64,000 nt of DNA, from positions 1 through 64,000 of the forward strand of contig CAISEP010000018.1 in NCBI GenBank assembly GCA_903884425.1, in the 5' to 3' direction. The position numbers were made by a program, and so were the translations under genes. Shown here in pieces: positions 1 through 9,090 of the stretch (its first letter is position 1; every line of letters begins with the position of its first letter). The stretch comes from an uncultured Caulobacterales bacterium (lineage in GTDB: Bacteria; Pseudomonadota; Alphaproteobacteria; Caulobacterales; Caulobacteraceae). The notes below the pieces were generated by a model. It did no database searches. It was not told the origin of the DNA and saw only the letters and a program-made list of their open reading frames with translations.

Positions 1-1
1 C

Positions 2-124
2 AATCGCATCTTCAAGAATTACGACGACATCGTCGATCACTGCTGCGAGGCTTGGAACAAAATCGCAGACCAGCCCTGGCGGATCATGTCCATCGGACTC
101 CGGGACTGGGCACATCGGTACTAA
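2..124 (+). CDS. IS630-family transposase, C-terminal end (cut by window edge)
   Basis: An open frame runs in from the left edge and stops at TAA. Its 40 residues include DIVDHCCEAWN, then DQPWRIMSIGLRDWAH at the very end. This is the typical C-terminus of IS630-type DDE transposases, where these residues follow the catalytic domain. Only the tail is visible, so I cannot say whether the element is intact. The next gene is convergent and its stop codon directly abuts this one. The call rests on recognition of the conserved tail. Confidence 0.75.
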   Translation, partial: NRIFKNYDDIVDHCCEAWNKIADQPWRIMSIGLRDWAHRY

Positions 125-379
125 TCAGCGCATGTTGGTATAAGTTTGAGTTTGGCCCTTTTGCCGAATAATCACCAATTTGACTTCGGATCGACAAATG
201 TAACCTGTTAAGCTTTGGCCCGAAGTCACAGAAACAGGTATCGCGTCCCGTGGCGTGGCTTTAGCAATTATGTCTACGTCTACTGTCGCTGCTTCGTCGT
301 TATAAACCGAGAAGCTGTTTCCACATCCCGTGAGGCTCAACGCGACAACAGCGAGGAGGGTCGTTGCATTGATCGACAT
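125..379 (-). CDS. small predicted lipoprotein, function unknown
   Basis: The 84-residue product begins with a short signal sequence and a lipobox (LSLTGC) placing the lipidated cysteine at residue 19. The mature part is about 66 residues and has no family I recognise. It would be anchored in the outer or inner membrane facing the periplasm. The start is supported by a GAGGTGG ribosome-binding site about ten bases upstream. Its stop abuts the stop of the transposase fragment, so the pair is convergent. Function cannot be inferred from context. Confidence 0.6.
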   Translation of the reverse strand: MSINATTLLAVVALSLTGCGNSFSVYNDEAATVDVDIIAKATPRDAIPVSVTSGQSLTGYICRSEVKLVIIRQKGQTQTYTNMR

Positions 380-600
380 CTCAGACCACCTCGATATTAG
401 AAGCCGCTTGTTGCACTAGCGTATGAAACACATGATCCGCCGTCGCGGCTAACAATTCTACCTTCCAACCGTTCGAGGCCCTGTGCGGGTCCGCTTCCTG
501 GGACCAAAATCGGCACCGGTCACATGGCGGCTTTCCGGCAGTTTCGGGCTGACCGCTGCCGACCCGTTGACGACATTGAGCCTCGATGCGACGGTCTTGG

Positions 601-1029
601 ATGGCTCTTCCCAAATCAGTGTGGATCCCCGCTGTTCTAGGTGCGTCAGGATTGGTGGTCGCTTTGGCTGCAGGAGCAAGCGGTGTCCTCCCCCCGAAAT
701 ACCCTGGAGTAATCGCGATGGCGGGGGGCTTTTGGGTTCTGGATGTTATCGCACCTTTGCGAGGACTTGCTGGCGTCGGCAGGGAGTTGAGCGGTTCTCA
801 GATTGAGTTTGCCTCCGCGACCTATTACTCGCGCGAAATGCGAGCTCCTCGTTATCGATTTGCCTTTTGCCTAAGTCTGATAACGGCGGTAGTCGGCGCG
901 CTTAGTGAAGCTGAAGCACTCACTGGAGTAATGTTGGTAATTTGGGGGGCGGGCTGCGCCGGAGCTATCCTGCGGGATGGTGCGCGGGCGTACACTAGGG
1001 CGCGTCGGTTCCAATCCGACGGCAGCTAA
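601..1029 (+). CDS. hypothetical membrane protein
   Basis: About 142 residues with several hydrophobic stretches: one near the N-terminus (roughly residues 8-26), one around residues 32-50, and a pair of segments near residues 90-130 after a short charged linker. This suggests a small inner-membrane protein with three to four membrane segments. I start at the ATG of MALPKSVW; an in-frame ATG 15 bases upstream is possible, and neither has a convincing ribosome-binding site. No family recognised. It sits among minus-strand orphan genes in the accessory region. Confidence 0.45.
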   Translation: MALPKSVWIPAVLGASGLVVALAAGASGVLPPKYPGVIAMAGGFWVLDVIAPLRGLAGVGRELSGSQIEFASATYYSREMRAPRYRFAFCLSLITAVVGALSEAEALTGVMLVIWGAGCAGAILRDGARAYTRARRFQSDGS

Positions 1030-1083
1030 CCACCCATTTCGGAAGTCCCATAGGTCCGCTTTCGGGCGTAGACCATATAGGAG

Positions 1084-1425
1084 CTATGACGGCCCTGCAC
1101 CTTGAACACCCTTTTTTGGGGAGCCAGTTCGACCGTCGTCCGGCCACCCCGCCACCAGCCTGATGTAGATGCTGATCTTTGGGTTCTTCCCCCTGAACTC
1201 CACAACCCCATCGCAGCCGATCCGTCTGCAACGGGCCTGGCGGTTCCACAACACGGTCTCGGGGCCCCTCAGGGCCTCTATGACGGCCAGATCGACCTTC
1301 ATGGTGAGTTGGCAGGTCCGGCAGTAGGACAGGACGTCCCACCCCGCCCGGCGCATTTGGGAGACGGTTTCAGCAGTCCGGCGCCATTCCTCGGCGGACC
1401 AGCGGTCGTAGTTTCGGAAGCCCAT
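1084..1425 (-). CDS. hypothetical cysteine-containing protein, 3' end possibly frameshifted
   Basis: 113 residues. The middle holds YCRTCQLTMKVDL and later NRQARCRRIGCDG, so four cysteines are arranged as two pairs and suggest a small zinc-binding fold; this is inference. Small proteins of this look occur in alphaproteobacterial mobile DNA, but I cannot name a family. The C-terminus in this frame (after about residue 95) looks unnatural, whereas the neighbouring minus frame continues with a more protein-like sequence (VELAPQKRVFKVQGRHSSY) to a stop at 1026. A one-base indel near 1125-1150 is therefore possible. The start gives MGFRNYDRWS. Confidence 0.5.
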   Translation of the reverse strand: MGFRNYDRWSAEEWRRTAETVSQMRRAGWDVLSYCRTCQLTMKVDLAVIEALRGPETVLWNRQARCRRIGCDGVVEFRGKNPKISIYIRLVAGWPDDGRTGSPKKGVQGAGPS

Positions 1426-1511
1426 TCGGTGGATATGTTCTTGTTATGTTCCCCACGCAAGGTGATCTCGGGCCCGTCCTGTGGATGGGTCCGAGGTACG
1501 GCGCTCGATAC

Positions 1512-2048
1512 CTATTTCTGCGCCTTGAGCCCCATTTCGGCGAACGCGACAGCTACCTCGGGCTTAAGCGTGTAGGTCAGGTGCCCGGAACCCCAATCCC
1601 AATCGCACAGAATGCCGCAGTAAAAGTCGGCGTCGCGCTCCTCGGCGTAGGGCGCGGGCCACAGGTAGCCGCCCCGCCGGGCGCACATCTTCCCGAAATG
1701 CATGTGCCAGCCTGCGCCGGGCTTCCATCCGCACGCCACGCTTAGCGTGCTGCTGTCGCTGCCGGGATTGTCGAGCAGCGCCTGGATCACGGTTCGGTCG
1801 GTTTGTGTCAGCGGAACCGCCCTGAAGGCCTCCACGACCTTTTGGGCGGCGTTCAACCCGCTCAGCCGTTCGAACGTGGCGGCGTGATCCTGTGCGGCCT
1901 GCCGGGTGAGGGCCTCAAGCACTTCCCGACCAGCCGTCTGCTTCGCCGCATCGTCGGAGGCGACCCACCGTTCGGCGTTTTCTCGCATAGCTGTCCGTTC
2001 GGCGGCCGAGCGGTTCGGGATGCCGGCGATTATGGTGGCGGTGTTCAT
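1512..2048 (-). CDS. hypothetical protein of accessory region
   Basis: 178 residues starting at MNTATIIAG; upstream in-frame codons look like non-coding sequence, so I use this internal ATG, preceded by a GAGAG box. The N-terminal half is predicted helical and charged (RSAAERTAMRENAERW). The C-terminal half is richer in Trp, Tyr and Cys (GWHMHFGKMCARRGGYLWP, then GILCDWDWG). No transmembrane segment, no signal peptide and no family I recognise. It lies on the same strand as, and 67 bases downstream of, the GIY-YIG-type gene and might be cotranscribed with it. Confidence 0.6.
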   Translation of the reverse strand: MNTATIIAGIPNRSAAERTAMRENAERWVASDDAAKQTAGREVLEALTRQAAQDHAATFERLSGLNAAQKVVEAFRAVPLTQTDRTVIQALLDNPGSDSSTLSVACGWKPGAGWHMHFGKMCARRGGYLWPAPYAEERDADFYCGILCDWDWGSGHLTYTLKPEVAVAFAEMGLKAQK

Positions 2049-2115
2049 GGCTAAACTCTCACTGGAGATGTAGTTTCGGTCCCCCCTCCTGGCCGGGGAG
2101 CAGTGGGGGACGGCT

Positions 2116-2742
2116 CTAGACATATGTCTCGTCGTAGATCTCGCTGATTGAGCGCCCGTTGTAGGTCCAGTGCGGGGCGGGGGCGACGCTGTAGTCCAGC
2201 GACCGTACGGCGCGGGTCGCCGCGGTGAGGGACATCTCCTCGTCGCCCAGGCGGACCTTCTTGGGCCCCACGACCTCCACCGTGACGTCGGTATCCGCCG
2301 CCTGCAGAATGGACCCGATCGGGATCCCCATTTCGACGAAGTCGAGGTTGGGGCGGCGGCGGCGGAACTCGGCCGTCGCTGCGATGTCCTGCTGGTCGAG
2401 GGTGCTGGGCTGCTGCTCGATGGCCGAAGTCGTATCCTCCACGTGGAGCAGTTTCAGGATGGCGATGGCCTGATCGGGCTCGATCCGGAAGAATTCGCGG
2501 CGGGGGTTAACCCGCTGCGGGGCAAATGCGGTGTGGAGGGCCCGCTCCACCTCGGCCGAGTTCGGCACGCGGCACGCGAACACGAGCTCGAACGGCACCG
2601 GAACGCCTGTTGTGTAGAGCTGATCAAGCCGCGTCCGCGCCTGGTCCTGGGTTGTGTGACCGATCTTGACCAGTCCGGGCATTGCGGGGTTCGTCAGGAC
2701 GTAGACTATGGTCAACCCGGCAGATGCAGCATCGTTCCCCAC
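2116..2742 (-). CDS. GIY-YIG-type (T5orf172-like) nuclease-fold protein
   Basis: 208 residues from a GTG start that is preceded by AGAAAGG at suitable spacing. Residues about 8-105 carry the T5orf172/GIY-YIG signature: TIVYVLTNPAMPGLVKIG, then RLDQLY, then a conserved Glu in NSAEVERALHTAF and REFFRI. In this family the fold is a DNA-binding or nuclease module common in phages and defence loci. The C-terminal 100 residues are unassigned. The gene is divergent from hsdM with about 160 bases between them, a position where a regulator or accessory nuclease of the restriction system could sit. A GIY-YIG endonuclease activity is known for relatives but not shown here. Confidence 0.7.
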   Translation of the reverse strand: MGNDAASAGLTIVYVLTNPAMPGLVKIGHTTQDQARTRLDQLYTTGVPVPFELVFACRVPNSAEVERALHTAFAPQRVNPRREFFRIEPDQAIAILKLLHVEDTTSAIEQQPSTLDQQDIAATAEFRRRRPNLDFVEMGIPIGSILQAADTDVTVEVVGPKKVRLGDEEMSLTAATRAVRSLDYSVAPAPHWTYNGRSISEIYDETYV

Positions 2743-2904
2743 GGAGGGTTGCCTTTCTCGAGAGTTCGGTCGTGATGCCCCGCCTGACCGGTGGGCGGTG
2801 TCATATCTCAGACTATGCATATTGCGCCGGCGCAGGCTACCCTGAGGTGTGTTCCGGCGTCGCTCATCAACCCATATCGAAACGACACGTATTGGAGACG
2901 TTTG

Positions 2905-4446
2905 GTGCTCGTAGGTGATATCCGGAACCAGATCGACAGCATCTGGGACGACTTCTGGTCTGGCGGGGTGGCGAACCCTTTGGCGGTGATGGAGCAGATC
3001 ACCTACCTCCTGTTCATCAAGCGCCTGGACGAACTGCAGTCGGTGGAGGAGGCCAAGGCCGCGACCCTTGGCAAGCCCATCGCGCACCGGGTGTTCCCGG
3101 AGGGGTCGGACCCCCGCGGCCTCCCTTACGACAGCCTGCGCTGGTCGCGGTTCAAGACCTACGAGCCCAGGGAGATGTTCCGCGTCGTCGAGGAGCACGT
3201 CTTCCCCTTCATCCGCGAGCGGGTGGCGGGAGACGGCGCAATGTCCAAGCACATGCGCGACGCCCGCTTCGGCATCCCCACGGCGGCGCTCCTGGCCAAG
3301 GTCGTGGACAAGCTCGATCACGTCCCAATGGCGGACCGGGACACGAAGGGTGACATCTACGAGTACATGCTCGGCAAGATCGCCAGCGCCGGCCAGAACG
3401 GACAGTTCCGCACGCCCCGGCACCTGATCCAGCTGATGGTCGCCCTTATGGAGCCGACGCCCAAGGACACCATCTGCGACCCGGCTGCGGGCACCTGCGG
3501 CTTCCTCGTGGCGGCCGGCGAGTACCTGCGCGAGCACCACCCGGAGATTTTCCGGGACAACGACCTGCGCCGTCACTTCAACAACGACGCCTTCCACGGC
3601 TTCGACTTCGACCAGACCATGCTCCGCATCGGCTCGATGAACATGATCCTGCACGGGGTGGAGAGCCCCGCCATCGAGTTCCGGGACAGCCTCTCGGAGG
3701 AGAATTCGGGGGAGCAGGGGAAGTACAGCCTGATCCTCGCGAACCCGCCCTTTGCGGGCTCCCTGGACTACGAGCAGACCGCCCGGGATCTCCAGCAGGT
3801 TGTGAAGACCAAGAAGACCGAGCTCCTGTTCATGGCGTTGTTCCTCCGCCTCCTGCGCATCGGCGGGCGGGCGGCGGTCGTTGTGCCGGACGGCGTGCTG
3901 TTCGGGTCCTCGAAGGCTCACAAGGAGCTCCGGCGGATGCTCGTGGAGGAGCACAAGCTGGACGCCGTCATCTCCCTGCCGTCGGGTGTCTTCCGGCCCT
4001 ACGCGGGCGTCTCCACCGCCATCCTCATCTTCACCAAGACCGGAGTGGGCGGCACCGACCACGTGTGGTTCTACGACATGAAGGCCGACGGCTGGTCGCT
4101 CGACGACAAGCGTCAGCCCCTCCTGCCCGACGAGAAGTTGGGCGTCGCCCCGACCTCTGACCTGACCGATGCCGACCACGAGAAGAACAATCTGCCCGAC
4201 GTCCTGATGCGGTGGGAGGAGCGGACCGGCGCCGAACGGGAGCGCCCGCGGTCAGCTCAGAGCTTCACCGTGCCCAAGGCTGACATCGCCAGGGATGGGG
4301 CCTACGACCTGTCGATCAATCGCTACAAGGAGACCGTCCACGAGGAGGTGGAGCACCAATCTCCGGCGGTCATCATTGCCGAGCTGAAGCGCCTCGAGGC
4401 TGAGATCGCCTATGGCCTCTCCAAGCTCGAGGAGATGGTGGGATGA
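2905..4446 (+). CDS. hsdM: type I restriction-modification system, DNA methyltransferase subunit
   Basis: 513 residues. It methylates adenine in the type I recognition site using SAM, as part of the HsdM2S trimer. An N-terminal helical HsdM_N region (IDSIWDDFW) is followed by the methyltransferase fold: SAM motif DPAAGTCGFLV begins at residue 192, and catalytic motif NPPF lies at residues 280-283, the N6-adenine type. I start at GTG because GGAG lies seven bases upstream and MLVGDIRNQ matches the usual N-terminus; a longer in-frame start at 2791 would add residues with no family likeness. It overlaps hsdS by four bases (ATGA), indicating translational coupling. Confidence 0.93.
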   Translation: MLVGDIRNQIDSIWDDFWSGGVANPLAVMEQITYLLFIKRLDELQSVEEAKAATLGKPIAHRVFPEGSDPRGLPYDSLRWSRFKTYEPREMFRVVEEHVFPFIRERVAGDGAMSKHMRDARFGIPTAALLAKVVDKLDHVPMADRDTKGDIYEYMLGKIASAGQNGQFRTPRHLIQLMVALMEPTPKDTICDPAAGTCGFLVAAGEYLREHHPEIFRDNDLRRHFNNDAFHGFDFDQTMLRIGSMNMILHGVESPAIEFRDSLSEENSGEQGKYSLILANPPFAGSLDYEQTARDLQQVVKTKKTELLFMALFLRLLRIGGRAAVVVPDGVLFGSSKAHKELRRMLVEEHKLDAVISLPSGVFRPYAGVSTAILIFTKTGVGGTDHVWFYDMKADGWSLDDKRQPLLPDEKLGVAPTSDLTDADHEKNNLPDVLMRWEERTGAERERPRSAQSFTVPKADIARDGAYDLSINRYKETVHEEVEHQSPAVIIAELKRLEAEIAYGLSKLEEMVG

Positions 4447-5627
4447 GAACCCGCGTAGCGCGCGGCAGGATTGGAGACGTAGTTTCTCGTGTCTCGACTT
4501 GGAACCCTAACCGAGATGGCGGTTCGGAGGCCATTCGCTACATCGATCTGGGCTCGGTCAACAATGAGACAAAGCTAATAGAGGGCTACCAATCTGTTGA
4601 GGCTGCCGGGGCACCCAGTAGGGCGAGGCAGTTGGTTGAGCGCGGTGACATCGTCGTGTCGACCGTCAGGCCAAACTTGAACGGTGTCGCGCGCGTTCCA
4701 GACAACCTTGGAGGCGCGACAGCGTCTACCGGATTTTGCGTGCTTCGCCCGGGGCGTGGCATCGATGGAAGTTACTTGTTTCATTGGGTCAGGTCGCCAA
4801 TTTTTGTCGCTGAGATGACCCGCTTGGCTACAGGCCAAAGTTATCCGGCCGTCAGTGACCGAATTATCTTTGACAGCGAAATCCCGCTCCCCCCGCTCGA
4901 CGAGCAGCGGCGGATCGCGGCAATCCTAGACCAAGCCGACGAATTGCGGAGGAAGCGGCGGGAGGCGATCAAAAGTCTGGACCGACTTGGTCAAGCAAAA
5001 TTCCATGAGATGTTTGGCGACCCCCTCGACGACCCCAAGAGCGGGATTGAATGGAAAACGCAGCCGTTGGAACGAGACGTCCTTTTCATGGATTATCGTG
5101 GCAAGACGCCGTTGAAAGCGGAACGCGGAATACGATTGATCACGGCAAGAAATGTGCGGATGGGCTTCATTAGCAGAGAGCCCCAAGAATTCGTCGACGC
5201 TGTGTCATATGACAAATGGATGACGAGAGGCTTTCCGATGAAAGGTGATGTGTTGTTCACAACCGAAGCTCCTCTTGGGAATGTCGCTCAGCTCGATACG
5301 GATGAAAAGCTGGTCATTGGACAACGCCTTCTGACATTGAAGCCAAATATAGATTTGATAAATTCGGTATATCTTGAATATTTTCTCAGATCGAGCGGTT
5401 TTCGAAAAAGGATGATCGAAAATAGTACAGGATCGACAGTAGTTGGAATAAAATCTAAGCTCTTGAAGAAGATAAGCATTAGATATCCGCCCATGAGGGA
5501 ACAATTCAAATTCGACACATTCATATCGAATTTAAGGGTTGTTCATCAAAGATTTAGGAGGGGTGCTTTTTCGGCTGACCTTTTGTTCGCCTCGCTTCAA
5601 AGTCGCGCCTTCAACGGGGAGCTCTGA
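4443..5627 (+). CDS. hsdS: type I restriction-modification system, specificity subunit
   Basis: 394 residues, typical length. HsdS carries two target-recognition domains that read the two halves of a bipartite DNA site, separated by conserved helices. The first domain spans about residues 1-140, ending in IPLPPLDEQRRIAAIL, followed by the conserved coiled helix (ADELRRKRREAIKSLDRLG). The second domain ends near KISIRYPPMREQ. The second domain is strikingly AT-rich compared with hsdM and hsdR (roughly 5340-5570), as expected for a recognition domain exchanged by recombination. Recognition sequence cannot be predicted by eye. It overlaps the end of hsdM by four bases. Confidence 0.93.
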   Translation: MRTRVARGRIGDVVSRVSTWNPNRDGGSEAIRYIDLGSVNNETKLIEGYQSVEAAGAPSRARQLVERGDIVVSTVRPNLNGVARVPDNLGGATASTGFCVLRPGRGIDGSYLFHWVRSPIFVAEMTRLATGQSYPAVSDRIIFDSEIPLPPLDEQRRIAAILDQADELRRKRREAIKSLDRLGQAKFHEMFGDPLDDPKSGIEWKTQPLERDVLFMDYRGKTPLKAERGIRLITARNVRMGFISREPQEFVDAVSYDKWMTRGFPMKGDVLFTTEAPLGNVAQLDTDEKLVIGQRLLTLKPNIDLINSVYLEYFLRSSGFRKRMIENSTGSTVVGIKSKLLKKISIRYPPMREQFKFDTFISNLRVVHQRFRRGAFSADLLFASLQSRAFNGEL

Positions 5628-5668
5628 CCCGTGGCCAACGCCCGCCGCATCAATCAAGAGACCTGCCG

Positions 5669-8600
5669 ATGAGCACCCAGTTCGGCTTCCTCGCGGCGGA
5701 GTTTCCGGAGGTCCACAGCCTCGCCACCCGGGCGGAGGGGCTCGCGCGAAACGACCCCAGGGCGGCCTGCTTCTACGCCCGCCTGGCCCTCGAGACGTCC
5801 GTCGACTGGCTCTACCGCTCCGACGGCAGCCTCCGGCGGCCTTACGACGACAACCTCTCCTCGCTCATCCACGAGGCCACCTTCCAGCGGCTGGTGGGCG
5901 TCGCCCTGACGACCAAGGCGAAGCTGATCAAGGACCTCGGCAACCGCGCAGTCCACAACACCCGCCCCGTGCCGGTCAATGACGGCGTCGCCGCGGTCCG
6001 GGAGCTGTTCCACTTCTCCTACTGGCTGGCCCGCACCTACGCCCGCGGCGAGCAGCCGGCCGGCACACTGACCTTCGCGCCGGACAGGCTGCCCCAGACG
6101 GCCTCTGTGGCGGTCGAGCGGCTGGACCAGCTCAAGGCTGCCGCCGAGCGCTTCACGGCCGCCGTACAGGCCCGTGAGGCCGCTGAGAGGGCATCTGTGG
6201 AGGCCAAGGCCGCCCACGAGGCTGAAGTTGCGGAGCTGCGGGCCGAGATCGCCCGGGTGAAGGCGGAGAATGCCCGCACGCCCGACGTCCACGACTACGA
6301 CGAGGAGGCGACCCGCGACACCTTCATCGACAAGTTGCTGGAGGAGGCGGGCTGGCCCTGTGACCGGCCGGGCAAGGACACCGAGTACCGCGTCACGGGA
6401 ATGCCCTACGGCTCAGGCGAGGGCTTCGTCGACTACGTGCTGTGGGGTGACGACGGGAAGCCACTGGCGGTGGTCGAGGCCAAGCGGACCCGCAAGGACC
6501 CCCGCGTGGGCCAGCAGCAGGCGAAGGTCTACGCCGACCGGCTGGAGGCCGAGACGGGTCAGCGGCCGATCATCTTCTGCAGCAACGGCTACGAGCACTG
6601 GCTGTGGGACGACCTGCGCTACCCGCCCCGGCCGGTCCAGGGCTTCCTGTCCAAGGACGAGCTCCAGCGGATGATCCTGGGCCGCACGAGCCGGGCGTCC
6701 CTGGCCGCGACTGAGATCGATAACAATATCGTCGAGCGCTACTACCAGACCCGGGCCATTCGCCGTGTGGCCGAGAGCTTTGAGCGCGACCACGTGCGGA
6801 AGTCCCTGCTCGTGATGGCGACGGGATCGGGCAAGACCCGGACGGTGATCGCGCTCTGCGACGTGATGATGCGGGCCAGGTGGGCGCACCGGATCCTGTT
6901 CCTCGCCGACCGGCGCTCCCTGGTGAAGCAGGCCGCCAACGCCTTCAAGGCCCACCTGCCGTGGTCGTCGCCCGTCAACCTCCTGTCAGAGCGCGACACC
7001 ACCGGCCGGGTCTACGTCTCCACCTACCCGACCATGATGAAGCTGATCGACGAGATGCAGGACGGCCGAAAGCGCTTCGGCCCCGGCCACTTCGACATGA
7101 TCGTGATCGATGAGGCCCACCGCTCAGTCTACAAAAAGTACGGCGCAATCTTCGAGTACTTCGACAGCTTCCTCGTGGGCCTGACCGCCACGCCCAAGGA
7201 TGAGATCGACCGCGACACCTACGGCCTCTTTGATCTGCAGCGGGGCGTGCCCACGGACGCCTACACCCTCGACGAGGCCGTAGACGACGGCTTCCTCGTG
7301 CCCTGCCGGGCCGTCTCGGTGCCGCTCCGGTTCCAGCGGGAGGGGATCCGCTACGACGACCTCTCCGACGAGGAGAAGGACCGGTGGGACGAGATCGAGT
7401 GGGCGGAGGATGAAGCCGCACCCGACAGCGTCGACGCCTCGGCCATCAACAAGTGGCTGTTCAATACCGACACCGTCGACAAGGTGCTCGAGCACCTGAT
7501 GCTGCACGGCCAGAAGGTCGCGGGTGGCGACCGCCTGGGCAAGACCATCATCTTCGCCAAGAACCAGCACCACGCCCGCTTCATCACCGAGCGGTTCGAC
7601 CTCGCATACCCGCATCTGAAGGGATCCTTCGCGCGCTGCATCGTCTCCTCGGACCCCTACTCCGAGACCCTCCTCGACGACTTCACCCAGGCCGACAAGG
7701 CGCCCCACATCGCGATCTCCGTGGACATGCTCGACACCGGCGTCGACGTGCCGGAGGTCGTGAACCTCGTCTTCTTCAAGACGATCCGCTCACGGACGAA
7801 GTTCTGGCAGATGCTGGGGCGCGGCACGCGTCTCTGTGAGAACCTGTTCGGGCCGGGACAGGACAAGGCCTTCTTCACGGTCTTCGACTTCTGCCAAAAC
7901 TTCGAGTTTTTTAATCAGAACCCGACCATCACCGAGGTGGCGGGCGGCACGTCACTGGCCAAGAAGCTCTTCACGACGCGCGTGGGGCTGATTGCGGCGC
8001 TTGATGGGGTGGTAGAGGCCAAGGGTCCGGATGGAGCTCCAGAGGGCCTGCAGTCGCTCCGTGACGGCCTCGCACACCGCCTCGTCGACGAAGTCGCGGG
8101 CATGACGCCAGACAACTTCATTGTGCGGCCCAGGCGCCGACTGGTGGAGAAGTACGCCAGCCCGGCCGCGTGGGCGCGCCTGGGGCTCGAGGAGACCACC
8201 GAGCTGACCACCGAGGTAGCCGGCCTGCCGACGGCGTACTCGGACGACGACCAGGGCGCGAAGGAGTTCGACCTTTTGGTTCTCCGCGCGCAGCTGGCGG
8301 TGCTCCAGGCAGACGCGGGCTTCGCCAGTCTCCGGGACAAGATCGTCAAGATCGCCTCCCAGCTCGAGGAGCTGGCGAACGTGCCCATGGTCGCCCAGCA
8401 GCTGGAGCTGATCGAGGAGATCCAGACCGACGCCTACTGGCAGGACGTGACGGCGCCGATCCTCGAGGCGGCCCGCAAGCGCCTGCGGGACCTCGTCAAG
8501 CTGATCGAGCCCAGGGACCGGCCTGTGGTCTTCACCGAGTTCGAGGATGAGATCGGGGACGGCGTCGAGGTCAAAGTGACGGGCGTCGCCGCCGGGACGG

Positions 8601-9064
8601 ACATGGCCGCCTTCCGCCGGAAGGCCCGGCACTTCCTGAGGGAGCACGAGAACCACATCGCCATCCTCAAGGTCCGCCGGAATGAGCAGCTGACCCCAAC
8701 CGACCTCGAGGAGCTCGAGCGGATCTTCGTGACCGAGGGCTTTGCCGTGGAGGAGGTCCAAAAAGTCGGCCAGGAGGTGGGGCTGGGTCTATTCGTGCGG
8801 TCCCTCGTCGGGCTCGACCGAGAGGCGGCGAAGGCGGCATTCTCAGGCTTCCAGGCGGGGCGGACGCTGTCCGCAAACCAGCTGGAGTTCCTGAACCTCG
8901 TCATCGACTACCTGACCGATAAGGGCCAGATGGATCCGGCCCTGCTCTACGAGAGCCCCTTCACGGACATTGACCCCATGGGGGTGAGCGGAGTGTTCGA
9001 ACTGGGCGACGCGAAGGCGGTAGTGGCGGTTATAGACGGTGTTAGGCGGACGGCGGCGGCGTAA
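5669..9064 (+). CDS. hsdR: type I restriction-modification system, restriction/translocase subunit
   Basis: 1131 residues. HsdR joins HsdM/HsdS, translocates DNA by ATP hydrolysis and cleaves it at a distance. Order of parts: an N-terminal DUF4145-like helical region (about 1-140, ARLALETSVDWLY), a coiled stretch rich in Glu/Ala (about 150-205), the PD-(D/E)xK nuclease domain (GFVDYVLW, then VEAK with E270 and K272), an SF2 helicase with Walker A ATGSGKT (K389) and DEAH box (481-484), motif VI GRGTRL, and a C-terminal EcoEI-type helical domain. All catalytic motifs look intact. It lies 41 bases after hsdS and ends at a hairpin. Confidence 0.93.
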   Translation: MSTQFGFLAAEFPEVHSLATRAEGLARNDPRAACFYARLALETSVDWLYRSDGSLRRPYDDNLSSLIHEATFQRLVGVALTTKAKLIKDLGNRAVHNTRPVPVNDGVAAVRELFHFSYWLARTYARGEQPAGTLTFAPDRLPQTASVAVERLDQLKAAAERFTAAVQAREAAERASVEAKAAHEAEVAELRAEIARVKAENARTPDVHDYDEEATRDTFIDKLLEEAGWPCDRPGKDTEYRVTGMPYGSGEGFVDYVLWGDDGKPLAVVEAKRTRKDPRVGQQQAKVYADRLEAETGQRPIIFCSNGYEHWLWDDLRYPPRPVQGFLSKDELQRMILGRTSRASLAATEIDNNIVERYYQTRAIRRVAESFERDHVRKSLLVMATGSGKTRTVIALCDVMMRARWAHRILFLADRRSLVKQAANAFKAHLPWSSPVNLLSERDTTGRVYVSTYPTMMKLIDEMQDGRKRFGPGHFDMIVIDEAHRSVYKKYGAIFEYFDSFLVGLTATPKDEIDRDTYGLFDLQRGVPTDAYTLDEAVDDGFLVPCRAVSVPLRFQREGIRYDDLSDEEKDRWDEIEWAEDEAAPDSVDASAINKWLFNTDTVDKVLEHLMLHGQKVAGGDRLGKTIIFAKNQHHARFITERFDLAYPHLKGSFARCIVSSDPYSETLLDDFTQADKAPHIAISVDMLDTGVDVPEVVNLVFFKTIRSRTKFWQMLGRGTRLCENLFGPGQDKAFFTVFDFCQNFEFFNQNPTITEVAGGTSLAKKLFTTRVGLIAALDGVVEAKGPDGAPEGLQSLRDGLAHRLVDEVAGMTPDNFIVRPRRRLVEKYASPAAWARLGLEETTELTTEVAGLPTAYSDDDQGAKEFDLLVLRAQLAVLQADAGFASLRDKIVKIASQLEELANVPMVAQQLELIEEIQTDAYWQDVTAPILEAARKRLRDLVKLIEPRDRPVVFTEFEDEIGDGVEVKVTGVAAGTDMAAFRRKARHFLREHENHIAILKVRRNEQLTPTDLEELERIFVTEGFAVEEVQKVGQEVGLGLFVRSLVGLDREAAKAAFSGFQAGRTLSANQLEFLNLVIDYLTDKGQMDPALLYESPFTDIDPMGVSGVFELGDAKAVVAVIDGVRRTAAA

Positions 9065-9066
9065 GG

Positions 9067-9090
9067 TCTGCCCCCGTGGGCAGATTACTT
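9067..9090 (+). terminator. hairpin at the hsdR / J-domain gene junction
   Basis: A perfect 7-bp stem TCTGCCC/GGGCAGA with a CCGT loop sits exactly between two convergent stop codons and is followed by TTACTTT. It would serve best as a modest intrinsic terminator for the hsd operon; there is no T-run for the opposite direction. Confidence 0.5.

Noticed and set aside
381..614. Minus-strand open frame of 77 codons before the lipoprotein gene
   Set aside because: The frame ends just before the lipoprotein start, but its sequence has no clear protein-like pattern and no ribosome-binding site. The lipoprotein has its own site.
2743..4179. Long minus-strand extension of the GIY-YIG gene over hsdM
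   Set aside because: It is the mirror of the high-GC hsdM coding sequence, low in complexity and rich in Arg, Gly and Val; the real N-terminus is the GTG with a ribosome-binding site.
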